From Pseudomonadales bacterium (GTDB lineage: Bacteria; Pseudomonadota; Gammaproteobacteria; Pseudomonadales; Azotimanducaceae), in the NCBI GenBank assembly GCA_024234635.1, contig JACKNX010000030.1:1-33109 (forward strand): DNA of 33,109 bases, given 5' to 3'. Made by a program: the position numbers and the translations under genes. The notes beneath the pieces are model-generated. The model saw nothing but the letters and a program-made list of their open reading frames with translations, searched no databases and was not told where the DNA came from. This document shows, piece after piece, positions 24,089-32,861 of this stretch (the stretch's first letter is position 1; each line of letters begins with the position of its first letter).

Positions 24089-24477
24089 TCGTTCGCCGAC
24101 TGGCCGACATCCGGGGCACCGACTGCCATGTGAAAACGCCGGAGTGGGAATCGGTGCGACTGCTCCTGGCGCGCGATGGCATGGGTTTTTCGTTTCACAT
24201 CACGACCTTTCCTGCCGGTTCGGCGATGCTGATGCATTACACCAATCATCTCGAAGCGGTGTACTGCATCAGTGGCAGCGGTCGCCTGTTCGAGCGCGAC
24301 AGCGGTCTTGAACACGCCATCGAGCCCGGCACGCTGTATGCGCTGAACGCACACGACCGGCATCGGCTGGAAGCGCACACCGAGCTGGTGCTGGCATGCG
24401 TATTCAATCCTCCCCTGGTGGGGCAGGAAACACACGATGCATCCGGCAGTTATCCACGGATGGGAGATGGGCCGTGA
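24085..24477 (+). CDS. ectC: L-ectoine synthase
   Basis: The 130-residue cupin matches EctC: MIVRRLADIRGTDCHVKTPE at the start, then HITTFPAGSAMLMHYTNHLE and AVYCISGSG. Tyr52, Glu57 and His93 line up with metal-binding positions reported for studied EctC enzymes. It closes N-gamma-acetyldiaminobutyrate into ectoine. The ATG overlaps the ectB stop (ATGA), and its own TGA overlaps the ectD start (GTGA), so the genes are tightly coupled. No aspartokinase gene of the ask_ect type follows. Confidence 0.97.
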   Translation: MIVRRLADIRGTDCHVKTPEWESVRLLLARDGMGFSFHITTFPAGSAMLMHYTNHLEAVYCISGSGRLFERDSGLEHAIEPGTLYALNAHDRHRLEAHTELVLACVFNPPLVGQETHDASGSYPRMGDGP

Positions 24478-25397
24478 GTGAACCGCTCACGTCACGCGCG
24501 GGTGAGACCGCCACGCCGGACCTTTACCCAACGCGTGGCGAGGAAACCCGGCTGTTGCCTCGCCTGGATCCGGTTTGCTGGTCCGCTGCGGACACCCCGC
24601 CGCCGGTGGAGGCCCGACTGATCGGTGACTTCGACCGTGACGGTTTCTGCATACTGGACAGCGTGTTTTCGCTGCGGGAGGTCGAGGCGCTGCTGGCCGA
24701 GGTGCAGCGCCTCCAGACCGACGCCGCCACACTGAATGCCGATACCCTGATCACGGAACCCGGCTCGGGACAGTTACGCTCGGTCTTCAGCCTACACACA
24801 CAGAGCCCGGTATTCGCGGCGCTGGCTGCCGACGCCCGACTACTGCCGCTGGCGAAGTATCTGCTCGGCGGTGCGGTATACCTGCATCAGTCCCGACTGA
24901 ATGTGAAAGTCGGGTTCGATGGCGAGTCCTTCCAGTGGCATTCGGACTTCGAAACCTGGCACGCCGAGGATGGTCTGCCGCGCATGCGCACCGTGTCGAT
25001 GACGGTGCTGTTGCACGATAACAATTCGCTGAACGGACCGCTTATGCTGATGCCGGGTTCGCACCGCTGTTTCCTCGCCTGCGCGGGCGCGACTCCGGAT
25101 GCGCACTACCTCCACTCGCTGCGCAGGCAGGAGTACGGCATTCCCACCGACGCACAGCTCACGGCGCTGGCGGCGCGGTACGGCATCCGCGTCGCCACTG
25201 GCAGCGCCGGCAGCGTCGTGGTGTTCGACTGCAACGTGCTGCACGGTTCATTCAACAACATGACACCCTGGCCGCGCGGCAATGCGTACTTTGTCTACAA
25301 CGCCCTCGACAACCGGCCCGTCATGCCCTTTGCGGCGCAGGGCATCCGACCGGAGTTCGTCGCCGCGCGCGAACACATCGTGCCGCTGGAGCCATGA
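24474..25397 (+). CDS. ectD: Ectoine 5-hydroxylase
   Basis: The 307-residue 2OG-Fe(II) dioxygenase shows the EctD signature FQWHSDFETWHAEDGLPRMR (153-172), with iron ligands His156 and Asp158 and the distal His257 in VLHGSFNNM. LHQSRLNVKVGF precedes it, and PLMLMPGSHRCF follows. It converts ectoine to (S,S)-5-hydroxyectoine with 2-oxoglutarate and O2. GTG 24474 overlaps the ectC stop. It is related in fold only to the two other 2OG oxygenases of the window, which lack this signature. Confidence 0.96.
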   Translation: MSEPLTSRAGETATPDLYPTRGEETRLLPRLDPVCWSAADTPPPVEARLIGDFDRDGFCILDSVFSLREVEALLAEVQRLQTDAATLNADTLITEPGSGQLRSVFSLHTQSPVFAALAADARLLPLAKYLLGGAVYLHQSRLNVKVGFDGESFQWHSDFETWHAEDGLPRMRTVSMTVLLHDNNSLNGPLMLMPGSHRCFLACAGATPDAHYLHSLRRQEYGIPTDAQLTALAARYGIRVATGSAGSVVVFDCNVLHGSFNNMTPWPRGNAYFVYNALDNRPVMPFAAQGIRPEFVAAREHIVPLEP

Positions 25398-25430
25398 CGC
25401 AGCGGTCCGGGGGACAGGCAGGGTAGTGAA

Positions 25431-26879
25431 ATGATTCTGGCGACCTTTGTCGTATTCATGGCGATGTTCTTCCTGGTGGGCATTGGCTCGGTACTCAGGA
25501 GCCGCGGCACCAAACTGGACTACTATCTCGCCAGCAGGGGAGTCTCGCCGATGTTCGCGGGGCTCTCTGCGGTCGCCACGAACAACAGCGGCTACATGTT
25601 CATCGGCGTGATCGGGTACACCTACGTGGCCGGACTGGCGGCGGTGTGGCTGATGCTCGGTTGGATTCTCGGAGACCTGCTGGCGTCGCTGTTCGTGCAC
25701 CGGCGGTTGCGCCGGGCGGCCGGAGCAAGCGGGCAGTCGTCCTACATCGCCGTGCTCGCCGGCTGGCAGCGGCGTGACCTGTTCCTGTGGCAGCGTCTCG
25801 CCGCGATTGTATCGCTGGTCTTTCTCGGTACGTACGCCGCGGCGCAGATCAGCGCCGGCAGCAAGGCGCTGCATGGCGTGCTCGACTGGCCGGCGGAGGC
25901 GGGCGCGGTCCTGTCTGCCGCCATGGTTCTGCTGTACAGCGCGGCGGGAGGCATTCGCGCGTCAATCTGGACGGATGTTGCGCAGTCCATGACCATGCTG
26001 GTGGCGATGTCCATCCTGTTTGTCGCGGGCGTGCAGGGACAGCATGGCCTCATCGCGGCAATCGATCGGCTTGATGCCATTCCCGGCTACCTCGATCTCA
26101 CTCCGCAGGACCTGCTGGTACCGGGCGTGACCGGGTACTTCCTGTTTGTGGTTGGCTGGATGTTCGCCGGCCTGAGCGTGGTGGGTCAGCCGCATGTAAT
26201 GGTGCGCTTCATGAGTCTGGAATCGGAGAGCCAGATGACGCGTGCCCGTGGGTGGTACTACGTCTATTTTTTGCTGTTCTATCTGCTTGCCACTGCCGTG
26301 GGATTGCTTTCCCGTCTGTACCTGCCGGAACTCGAGTCGCTCGATCCGGAACTGGCACTCCCGTCGATGGCTGTGGAACTGCTCGATCCATTTCTTGTCG
26401 GTGTCATCCTGGCCGGTATCTTCGCCGCCACGATGTCCACCGCTGATTCACTGGTGCTCAGCTGCTCGTCCGCCATCACCAGCGATCTGCTGGAGGGGCG
26501 CCTCGAGCGACCATTGCATCTGAAGCTGGTGACCGCCCTGGTTACCCTGGTTGCACTTGGTCTGGCCCTGTCGGGCGAACAGAGCGTGTTCGACCTTGTC
26601 ATTCTGTCCTGGTCGACGCTGGCTTGCGCGTTCGCGCCCTTGCTGGCGCTCTATGCGTTGCGCTGTCGCGTCGACCAGGGCGTGGCGCTGGCGACGACCC
26701 TGGTGGCAATTGCCATCGGCTGGTGGTGGCGGTGGATGGGCTGGCAGGATGCGCTCTACGAAGGACTGCCGGGCATCTGTGGAGGCGCGCTCGTTGGCTG
26801 GTTGCTCAGTCGATGGCGATGGAAGCGGTCCGGGGAGGCCAGTGGCATCGCGCCCGATCCCCGCACCAGGGCGCTCTGA
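25431..26879 (+). CDS. Sodium:solute symporter (SSS family), ect operon member
   Basis: The 482-residue protein is almost wholly membrane helices, with SSS-family blocks: LDYYLASRGVSPMFAGLSAV, NNSGYMFIGVIGYTYVAGL, IVSLVFLGTYAAAQISAGSK, LYSAAGGIRASIWTDVAQS, GWMFAGLSVVGQPHVMVRF, and ATMSTADSLVLSCSSAIT near residue 340, where Na2-site Ser/Thr residues lie in relatives. These resemble PutP-type proline/Na+ symporters. It starts 33 nt after ectD in the same direction, so it probably imports a compatible solute such as ectoine, hydroxyectoine or proline. Substrate is inferred from context. The start is ATG 25431 with a weak ribosome site. Confidence 0.88.
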   Translation: MILATFVVFMAMFFLVGIGSVLRSRGTKLDYYLASRGVSPMFAGLSAVATNNSGYMFIGVIGYTYVAGLAAVWLMLGWILGDLLASLFVHRRLRRAAGASGQSSYIAVLAGWQRRDLFLWQRLAAIVSLVFLGTYAAAQISAGSKALHGVLDWPAEAGAVLSAAMVLLYSAAGGIRASIWTDVAQSMTMLVAMSILFVAGVQGQHGLIAAIDRLDAIPGYLDLTPQDLLVPGVTGYFLFVVGWMFAGLSVVGQPHVMVRFMSLESESQMTRARGWYYVYFLLFYLLATAVGLLSRLYLPELESLDPELALPSMAVELLDPFLVGVILAGIFAATMSTADSLVLSCSSAITSDLLEGRLERPLHLKLVTALVTLVALGLALSGEQSVFDLVILSWSTLACAFAPLLALYALRCRVDQGVALATTLVAIAIGWWWRWMGWQDALYEGLPGICGGALVGWLLSRWRWKRSGEASGIAPDPRTRAL

Positions 26880-26936
26880 AGCGCGCCTGAGGCTGACGCG
26901 TGCTCACGCGCCGCCCGTGCGTCGGACCGTTTCCCG

Positions 26937-28664
26937 TCAGCGTCGGAAGTGCCGCATGCCTTGCCACAGCTCGTGCATGGCCGTGCGTTCTACCGCCTCG
27001 ATGTCCGGCACATCGACCACGGCGCGGTCGTTGCGTGTGGCGATACGGGTGCCGCCCCCGCCGGGACCCAGCGGATAGACAAACTTGTAATCTGTGCCCA
27101 CCCAGGCGATGCGGGACCAGTCCGCCAGCGTAACGGCGCGCCTGCCGTCCCCGGCGCCCGGTGGGAGCAGGTTGTGGCCTGTGCTGTAGTCCACTATCGG
27201 ATTGCGTACGCCAAGCAGCGGCATCAGGGTTGCCGCCAGATCGATGTGGCTGCTCATGCGCGTGACCTGCGCCGGCGGGCGGCCGGGGATGCGGAGTATC
27301 AGCGGTACCCGAACCTGGGGCTGGCTGAATTCGCTGTTGTGTCCCCAGTGGCCGTTTTCGTTGAACTCCTCGCCATGATCTCCGGTGACGACGACGAGGG
27401 TGTCGGCGAGCCTGCCGCTGGTTTCGAGGTATTCGAACAGTCTCGCGAACTGCTGGTCGAGATGATGGACGGAGTTGTCATAGCGATGCCGCAGGCGTGT
27501 CAGGTCGGCATCGGGAGTAATGTCCAGGTAGTTCACGTCGCGCACGTAGTCCGGCTCAATCGTGGCTTCCGGCGGGAAGGCGTACGGGGCATGGGGTGAT
27601 TCGAAGAACTGGAAATAGAAAAAAGGCTGTCCGTCCGGCACTGCCCGCATCCAGTCAATGCCGCGCGCCACATTGCTGCGATCCCGCAGCCAGGTGGGGC
27701 CCGCGCTGTCCTCGTGCAGGCGGTCCGCCTGCAGGCCGCTGAAGATGGTGGCGTCGAATTCGGGATAGGAAAAGCGGGCGGCGGTCTGCGCCAGGAAGCG
27801 GTAACCCAGATCGTTCAGGCGACGCAGCAGCAGGGGGGGGCGACGTTCGTCCAGGATCGTCTGCCAGTAGCTGCCGTCCATCCCGTAGAACAGCGTAAAC
27901 AGACCCATGCGGGTGCCATTGCCGCCACTGTAGTGCTGCCGGTAGTTGATGGCGCGTGCGGCGAAGCGCGTAGTCGAGGGCATGATCCGGGTGGTGAGCG
28001 CGTCAGCCCGCCAGGACTCGGCGACGAGGACCACGATGTTCGGCGGCACGTCGGGGCGGCTGCCGATGAGCGGAGCCCGGGGGTATTGCAGTCTGCCACT
28101 GGCAGCGGTAAGTGAGCCGTGATGGTGTCGGGTACGGGCAATGCCGTGCGCGGTCAGCCAGTGACCGTAAGTCAGCGGCTGATACCCGGGCAGCCTGGCG
28201 GCAGCGGCCAGCACGGCGGCATTTGCGCGCTGATCCTGGAAACCGTAGTAAAGCCTTTCGCTTGCCGTCAGCACGATCAGCAGCATGCATGACGTCATGG
28301 CTGCACCGGGCGCGGGCGGTGGCTCGGGAAGCCGGCGAGTCAGGCGCAGCAGGGCGGATTCCGCCGCCAGCAGGGCAGCACAGACTGCGGCTGCGGCGGC
28401 GAGCGTGGCCCCCGTCAGCCCGAGGGATTCCAGCCCCCCCGGTGTGATGACAAGATTCCACACGAAGCCGTTGACATGGAATCCATAGAGTTCGTAGAGA
28501 CGGCCGTCAAAATACAGTGCGCACAGAATCACGGTGGTGGCGCCTGGAGCAATCCGCGCGCCCAGTGAACGTGTCGGCGCGAGACGGTTGCCCAGCCAGG
28601 TAACTCCCCACGCCGGAAACAGGTAGAACGTGGCGTATGTGGTGGCGAGCAGAGTGGCGTACAA
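26937..28664 (-). CDS. YejM/PbgA-like inner-membrane sulfatase-fold protein
   Basis: From TTG 28664 the protein has 575 residues: membrane helices, then a periplasmic sulfatase/alkaline-phosphatase-fold domain. FHVNGFVWNLVITPGG (62-77) and GGNGTRMGLFTLFYGMDGSY resemble matching stretches of E. coli YejM (PbgA/LapC), which senses periplasmic LPS and controls LpxC turnover. Unlike YejM, whose metal site is degenerate, this protein keeps the ligands and nucleophile of active relatives such as LtaS and EptA: Glu216 (VAESWRAD), Thr251 (GNGT), and Asp429-His430 (TGDHGEEF), plus HAPY at 358-361. It may thus be a catalytic transferase or hydrolase. The true start is upstream of 28664: see the entry at 28665-28866. 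The gene is convergent with the symporter (57 nt). Confidence 0.88.
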   Translation of the reverse strand: MYATLLATTYATFYLFPAWGVTWLGNRLAPTRSLGARIAPGATTVILCALYFDGRLYELYGFHVNGFVWNLVITPGGLESLGLTGATLAAAAAVCAALLAAESALLRLTRRLPEPPPAPGAAMTSCMLLIVLTASERLYYGFQDQRANAAVLAAAARLPGYQPLTYGHWLTAHGIARTRHHHGSLTAASGRLQYPRAPLIGSRPDVPPNIVVLVAESWRADALTTRIMPSTTRFAARAINYRQHYSGGNGTRMGLFTLFYGMDGSYWQTILDERRPPLLLRRLNDLGYRFLAQTAARFSYPEFDATIFSGLQADRLHEDSAGPTWLRDRSNVARGIDWMRAVPDGQPFFYFQFFESPHAPYAFPPEATIEPDYVRDVNYLDITPDADLTRLRHRYDNSVHHLDQQFARLFEYLETSGRLADTLVVVTGDHGEEFNENGHWGHNSEFSQPQVRVPLILRIPGRPPAQVTRMSSHIDLAATLMPLLGVRNPIVDYSTGHNLLPPGAGDGRRAVTLADWSRIAWVGTDYKFVYPLGPGGGGTRIATRNDRAVVDVPDIEAVERTAMHELWQGMRHFRR

Positions 28665-28866
28665 CCAGCCCGTTCCTCCTGCGCCGACCAGCGTGCGGGC
28701 AGTCAGCCAGCAGACCAGCGCCGCGTAGTTTGCGACCCAGAACAGGGTGAGACCCCGCCCGGAGCGTGTGGCCGATGGTGTGCTGGAGTCGGAGGAGCGA
28801 CGGATGGGAAGCGACCAGGATTCGAATGGTGGTGCATCGTTGGAGTGACTGTTGCCGGTAAATCAA
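28665..28866 (-). other. 5' extension of the YejM-like gene coding for a likely first membrane helix without a standard start codon
   Basis: The frame upstream of TTG 28664 stays open to a TGA near 28867 and reads SGRGLTLFWVANYAALVCW then LTARTLVGAGGTGWLYATLL, a strong membrane helix. With it the protein has five N-terminal helices, as in YejM; from 28664 it has only four. No ATG, GTG or TTG lies in this frame between the stop and 28664. An ATG in another frame (near 28836) could be joined by a single-base slip. Explanations are a rare start codon (CTG or ATC), a frameshift, or a sequence error. Confidence 0.6.
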
Positions 28867-28938
28867 TCGACCGGCGTCGCAGGTCGTCTGGTGTCTGCTG
28901 TTGGTGCCCCGGCTTGCAGTGGAGTGATCGTCGCCGGA

Positions 28939-29820
28939 TCAGCCGCCGCGCAGGCTGATATCGCCTGAGATGGTAGTAACCCTGACGTCCGCGTCACCGC
29001 TGCCAACGCGCAGATCGAGCGTCTCGTGGCGGCCCTGACCGCGGTTTTCCCGGCGCAGTGTCTCGCCGCGCAGGCTCAGGCTGATGTCGCCACTCGGCCC
29101 GGCATCCGCGCGAATGGTCGCGTTACCGCCCGACAGCGTAAAAATGACGTCACCACTGATGCTCGCCAGGCGCAGGTCGCTGCCGTCCGACGGTGCGCAG
29201 CGCAACTGCACGTCCCCGGAAACGGAGGAGACATCACCGTGCTGCAATGCCTGCCTGCACTGAACGTTCACATCGCCGGAGACGGATTTAACGGCCACCT
29301 CCCGCGCGCTGCTCGTGGCCTTGACGTCACCGCTGATGACCTCGATTTGCAGTTCCTCCCCATCGTGGTCGGCGATGACGTCACCGCTGACGGTGTTGAT
29401 GGTGGCGTCGCCGCCGATGTTCTCGGCGAGCACGTCGCCGGAGACCGTGCGCGCGCGCAGGCGCCCCCGGGTATTTTCCAGCCGCAGATCCGAGGAGACC
29501 AGATTGACCCGGACTTCATTGGTACTCGGCAGATGGATGACGATGTTCGTGCCATCGCCGCCATGCACGTTGCCGGGCAAGCGGTCTTCGACCTGGATGC
29601 TGTCGCCCTCGCGCCGGAAGATGAATTCCTTCGAGCGGTCATCGCGGGTGCCGGTGACAGCCACGCGTGGCTGATCCCAGCCAACGAGGGTGACTTCGCC
29701 CCGGCGCACGGTGACGTTGACCGCGCCACCGGCCTCGAGCGTTTCGTTTACGGCATCGCCGGCGATCGCGGACAGGCTGGTCGTGAGCAGGATCGCGCAG
29801 GCTGGCATGGTCAGGTGCAT
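28939..29820 (-). CDS. DUF4097-family beta-repeat protein, secreted
   Basis: The 293-residue protein has a signal peptide (ACAILLTTSLSAIAGDA) and then a right-handed beta-helix-like repeat with nine copies of an xSGD motif: TVSGDVLA, TVSGDVIA, VISGDVKA, SVSGDVNV, SVSGDVQL, SISGDVIF, GPSGDISL, VGSGDADV and TISGDISL, spaced about 15-25 residues apart. This is the DUF4097 (putative adhesin-like) pattern. The ATG at 29820 has AAGGAG 8 nt upstream. It follows the ECF sigma and anti-sigma-like genes in the same direction (79 nt), a common arrangement, and may be a target of the sigma factor. Function is unknown. Confidence 0.85.
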   Translation of the reverse strand: MHLTMPACAILLTTSLSAIAGDAVNETLEAGGAVNVTVRRGEVTLVGWDQPRVAVTGTRDDRSKEFIFRREGDSIQVEDRLPGNVHGGDGTNIVIHLPSTNEVRVNLVSSDLRLENTRGRLRARTVSGDVLAENIGGDATINTVSGDVIADHDGEELQIEVISGDVKATSSAREVAVKSVSGDVNVQCRQALQHGDVSSVSGDVQLRCAPSDGSDLRLASISGDVIFTLSGGNATIRADAGPSGDISLSLRGETLRRENRGQGRHETLDLRVGSGDADVRVTTISGDISLRGG

Positions 29821-29898
29821 CGGTGTTCTCCTTGATTTTCATGTGGTTTGACGCACTGGTGAGGCCGGGGGTTTAACCCCGGGCGGCGTTTCGACCTG

Positions 29899-30402
29899 TC
29901 AGATCGACGTCGCCGTCAGCGTGCGCGCCTCTTCATAGATCGACAGTTCCGACTGCAGTGCAAACCGCAACATGCCGCGCAGATCGGGGTTGTCCGGTTG
30001 GGCGGCCAGCGCGCGCGCCACGTCAGCCTGGGCGCCCTGCACGATGGTGAGGTTGCGTTCGATCAGCCGGGCGACTTCCGGATCCACGCCCTCGCGCTGC
30101 GCTGCCCAGTCCCGGGCATAGACCGCCCGGGCGTGGCGATAATCGGCCAGTTCGCTGTCGAAGGCCCGGCGCGCCTGCAGTTGCCGCAGCTGTTGACCGG
30201 CATCGTCGCCGAAGCGCATCAGCAATCCTCCGGCGATCACCACCAGGGCAGCAACGGCAGGCAGCCACGGAGCGCGCCGGCGCGCGGGGACTGCCGTGAG
30301 CCTGCGTTCGATGCCTGGCCATAGATCGCGGCCCGGCGTGAGTTCGCGCGGCAGGCCGGTCAGTGCCTTGTCCAGGGAATCGACATTCGCGTCTGTGGTC
30401 AT
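29899..30402 (-). CDS. Membrane anti-sigma-factor-like protein
   Basis: The 167-residue protein starts ATG 30402, overlapping the sigma factor's stop by 4 nt (ATGA). Residues 24-34 (GRDLWPGIERR) are typical of cytosolic parts of membrane anti-sigma-like proteins. A single helix follows at 45-62 (PWLPAVAALVVIAGGLLM), then a helical periplasmic part (about 70-167). There is no zinc-binding HxxxCxxC motif, so it is not a ZAS-type anti-sigma factor. I infer that it holds the sigma factor at the membrane, since it is coupled to it and to the DUF4097 gene. Confidence 0.7.
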   Translation of the reverse strand: MTTDANVDSLDKALTGLPRELTPGRDLWPGIERRLTAVPARRRAPWLPAVAALVVIAGGLLMRFGDDAGQQLRQLQARRAFDSELADYRHARAVYARDWAAQREGVDPEVARLIERNLTIVQGAQADVARALAAQPDNPDLRGMLRFALQSELSIYEEARTLTATSI

Positions 30403-30932
30403 GACAGGAATCCTCGAAGCAATTGTCGCGCGCGATGCAGTTGCGCCTTGCTGGTGCCGATGGCCATGCCGAGCTGCTGCCCCGCCTCCTCGTGGGACAA
30501 GCCTTCGATCTCCACCAGAACGAAGACCTGCCGGGCGCGCGTCGGCAGGCGGTCGATGGCGCGATCCAGATCCAGACGCTCGCCCCCGGTAGACTCGACG
30601 GCGGCGTCGTCCAGCTCCTCGCCACGGCGTAACCACGCCAGCCAGGGACCGTGCCGGCGCTGGTAGGAGATGACGAGGTTGGTTGCGATCCGTACCAGCC
30701 AGGTGCCAAAAGCGGCATCGCCCCGGAATCGCGCGAGGGCTTTCCAGGCGTTTACGAAGGTGTCCTGGGTGAGTTCCTCAGCGAGACCGGCATCGCCGAC
30801 GAGGCGACGACATACCGCGTACACGCGGCGATGGTGCTGCCGGTAGAGCGTGGCGAACGCGTCCATATCACCCTGCGCGGCGCGGGATATCAGGGCGGCT
30901 TCGCTGGTGGCTTGCGGCACGTGGCTGTTCAT
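30399..30932 (-). CDS. ECF-type RNA polymerase sigma factor
   Basis: The 177-residue protein has sigma-70 region 2: DAFATLYRQHHRRVYAVCRR, then LVGDAGLAEELTQDTFVNAW and RFRGDAAFGTWLVRIATNLV. Region 4 follows: IDRLPTRARQVFVLVEIEGL, then SHEEAGQQLGMAIGTSKAQL and HRARQLLRG. There is no region 3, as usual for ECF factors. The start is ATG 30932. It is the first gene of a leftward sigma / anti-sigma-like / DUF4097 set and is divergent from tamA (177 nt). I found no clear ECF-type promoter in that gap. Confidence 0.93.
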   Translation of the reverse strand: MNSHVPQATSEAALISRAAQGDMDAFATLYRQHHRRVYAVCRRLVGDAGLAEELTQDTFVNAWKALARFRGDAAFGTWLVRIATNLVISYQRRHGPWLAWLRRGEELDDAAVESTGGERLDLDRAIDRLPTRARQVFVLVEIEGLSHEEAGQQLGMAIGTSKAQLHRARQLLRGFLS

Positions 30933-31068
30933 CGATCGGTTTGACGCGGGGGCGGGACGAATGGTTTACAGCCGCCGTCCAGCACCCGTCCCGGCATTTC
31001 CGGCCGGCAGCGTCCATTGATGTGTCGGCAGGATGGCATCGTTCAGCTTCCGCTCGGTGTTTCTGGAT

Positions 31069-31074
31069 GATAAT
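31069..31074 (+). promoter_or_regulatory. Possible -10 element for tamA
   Basis: GATAAT at 31069-31074 lies about 35 nt before the tamA start. No good -35 is found at normal spacing, so the call is weak. Confidence 0.25.
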
Positions 31075-31109
31075 GGCCATGTGGTGAATTCAGCGGATCC
31101 GTTGTCGTG

Positions 31110-32861
31110 ATGTCTGCCGGTCGGGTGCTCGTGCGCCTGATGGTGCCAATGGCACTGCTGCTGGCCGGGTCCTTGGCGCGCGCGGAACTGCGCGTGCAGG
31201 TTGATGGCGTCAGCGGCAGCGTCAAACGCAATATCGAGGCTCACCTGGCCATCGCCAGGCTCGCTGAAGACGCCAGGGCGTCGGCACGGGCCTCGGATGC
31301 CCGCGTTCGGCGACTGCACGAACGGGCGCCGTCGGATATTCGCGCGGCGTTGCAGGCGCTTGGCTACTACAGCGGAGTGGTCGACGCTTCGCTGGCGGGC
31401 GAGCCCGGCAACCGGCTTGTCACCTATGTGGTCACCCGAGGTCCACGCAGCCGCTGGCGGGAGCCCGATATACGGCTCACGGGTGAAGCCGCATACGGGA
31501 ACTGGCGCGATCGCTGGCTGAAAGACCTGCCGCTCAAGGCGGGAAAGAGCGTACATCACGGTCGCTATGAGGCGGCCAAACGCTGGCTGCTCGATCGCCT
31601 GTACGCGGACGGTTACCTGGAGGCGCATATCGTCACCGCGCGTATGGACGTGGACCCGTCACAGGCCGAGGCGGCGATCCATTGGGAGGTGGAGAGTGGT
31701 CCCCGGTTTCACTTTGGTGCCATCCGGCTGGAACAGGACGTACTCAACGCCGAGTTTGCGCAACGTTTCGTTGGCGTGACGGCGGGCAGTCCGTTCTCCA
31801 CCCAGCGTCTGGCGGACCTGCAACTGGGCCTCATGCAGTCCGGGTATTTCGACGACGTGCGTATTGACGCTGATCGGTCGGCGGCGGTCGGGCACTCGGT
31901 GCCCGTTGTCGTGCGCGCGCATCCCGCCAGATCGCAGCGATACGAGATGGGCGTGGGCTACGGCACGGACTCCGGGCCGCGCGCCAAGGTCGGCACCGAA
32001 TTCCGGCGGCTCAACCGCCGTGGCCACCGGTTGCGCGCCAACCTGCAGACGGCGGTGCAGGGCAGCACGCTGGCGATGGACTACGCCATCCCGGTGGGTG
32101 ACGTGACTACGGATGTCCTGCGGTTCCATGGTCAGGCCGAGCGTGCGCAGGTAGGCGACGCGGACATCGATCAGTACGAACTGGGTGCGCGGCTCGAGGA
32201 CGGCTGGTACGGCATGCGGCGGGCGCTCTATGTGCGGTATGCGCGTGAACAGTTCAATTTTGGCAGCGGTCCGCACCAGCGCGCCGATATCCTCGTTCCC
32301 GGCATCGAGCTGCTGTGGCAGCAGGGCGACGATCTGTTGTTCACCCGGCGTGGTTTCAGCGTGCGGCTGGATGCGCACGGCGGCACGGCCGGGGTGCTGT
32401 CGGATACGGATTTTGTGCAGGTGTCCGGGGCGGCGCACCTGGTGTTGCCGCTGGGTGACAGGTCCCGACTGCTGTTGCGTGGCGCGATGGGTCTGGTCGA
32501 AGCCCGCGACTTTGACGCGCTGCCGCCCTCCGAACGCTTTTTCACCGGGGGTGATCGCAGCGTCCGCGGCTATGCGTTCGAGAGCCTGTCACCGGAAAAT
32601 GCGGCGGGCGATGACATTGGCGGCTCCCATTTCTTCAACCAGTCGGTGGAGGTGGACCGGCTCGTCTACAAGGACTTTGGCGTGGCGGCGTTTTTCGACC
32701 GCGGTGGCGCCAGTCGGCGGGTGTTTGGCGGCCAGCACGAGGCGGTTGGCGTTGGCATTCGCTACAAGTCACGCATCGGCATGATTCGTGTCGATGTTGC
32801 CCATCCGCTGGACGGCAGCGCCAACTTCCGTATCCATCTGACCCTCGGTCCGGACTTGTGA
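31110..32861 (+). CDS. tamA: TamA, Omp85-family translocation and assembly module subunit
   Basis: The 583-residue protein has a signal peptide (VPMALLLAGSLARAE), then three POTRA-like domains (about 28-265): IRAALQALGYYSGVVDASL, WLLDRLYADGYLEAHIVTAR and FSTQRLADLQLGLMQSGYFD are their helix-strand units. A C-terminal 16-strand barrel starts at YEMGVGYGTDSGPRAKVGTE and has the conserved FFTGGDRSVRGYAFESLSP segment (VRGY motif) and a terminal IHLTLGPDL strand. TamA, in the outer membrane, works with TamB in autotransporter insertion and, in later work, phospholipid transport. The start is ATG 31110; GTG 31107 immediately before it is an alternative. Its stop overlaps tamB. Confidence 0.95.
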   Translation: MSAGRVLVRLMVPMALLLAGSLARAELRVQVDGVSGSVKRNIEAHLAIARLAEDARASARASDARVRRLHERAPSDIRAALQALGYYSGVVDASLAGEPGNRLVTYVVTRGPRSRWREPDIRLTGEAAYGNWRDRWLKDLPLKAGKSVHHGRYEAAKRWLLDRLYADGYLEAHIVTARMDVDPSQAEAAIHWEVESGPRFHFGAIRLEQDVLNAEFAQRFVGVTAGSPFSTQRLADLQLGLMQSGYFDDVRIDADRSAAVGHSVPVVVRAHPARSQRYEMGVGYGTDSGPRAKVGTEFRRLNRRGHRLRANLQTAVQGSTLAMDYAIPVGDVTTDVLRFHGQAERAQVGDADIDQYELGARLEDGWYGMRRALYVRYAREQFNFGSGPHQRADILVPGIELLWQQGDDLLFTRRGFSVRLDAHGGTAGVLSDTDFVQVSGAAHLVLPLGDRSRLLLRGAMGLVEARDFDALPPSERFFTGGDRSVRGYAFESLSPENAAGDDIGGSHFFNQSVEVDRLVYKDFGVAAFFDRGGASRRVFGGQHEAVGVGIRYKSRIGMIRVDVAHPLDGSANFRIHLTLGPDL

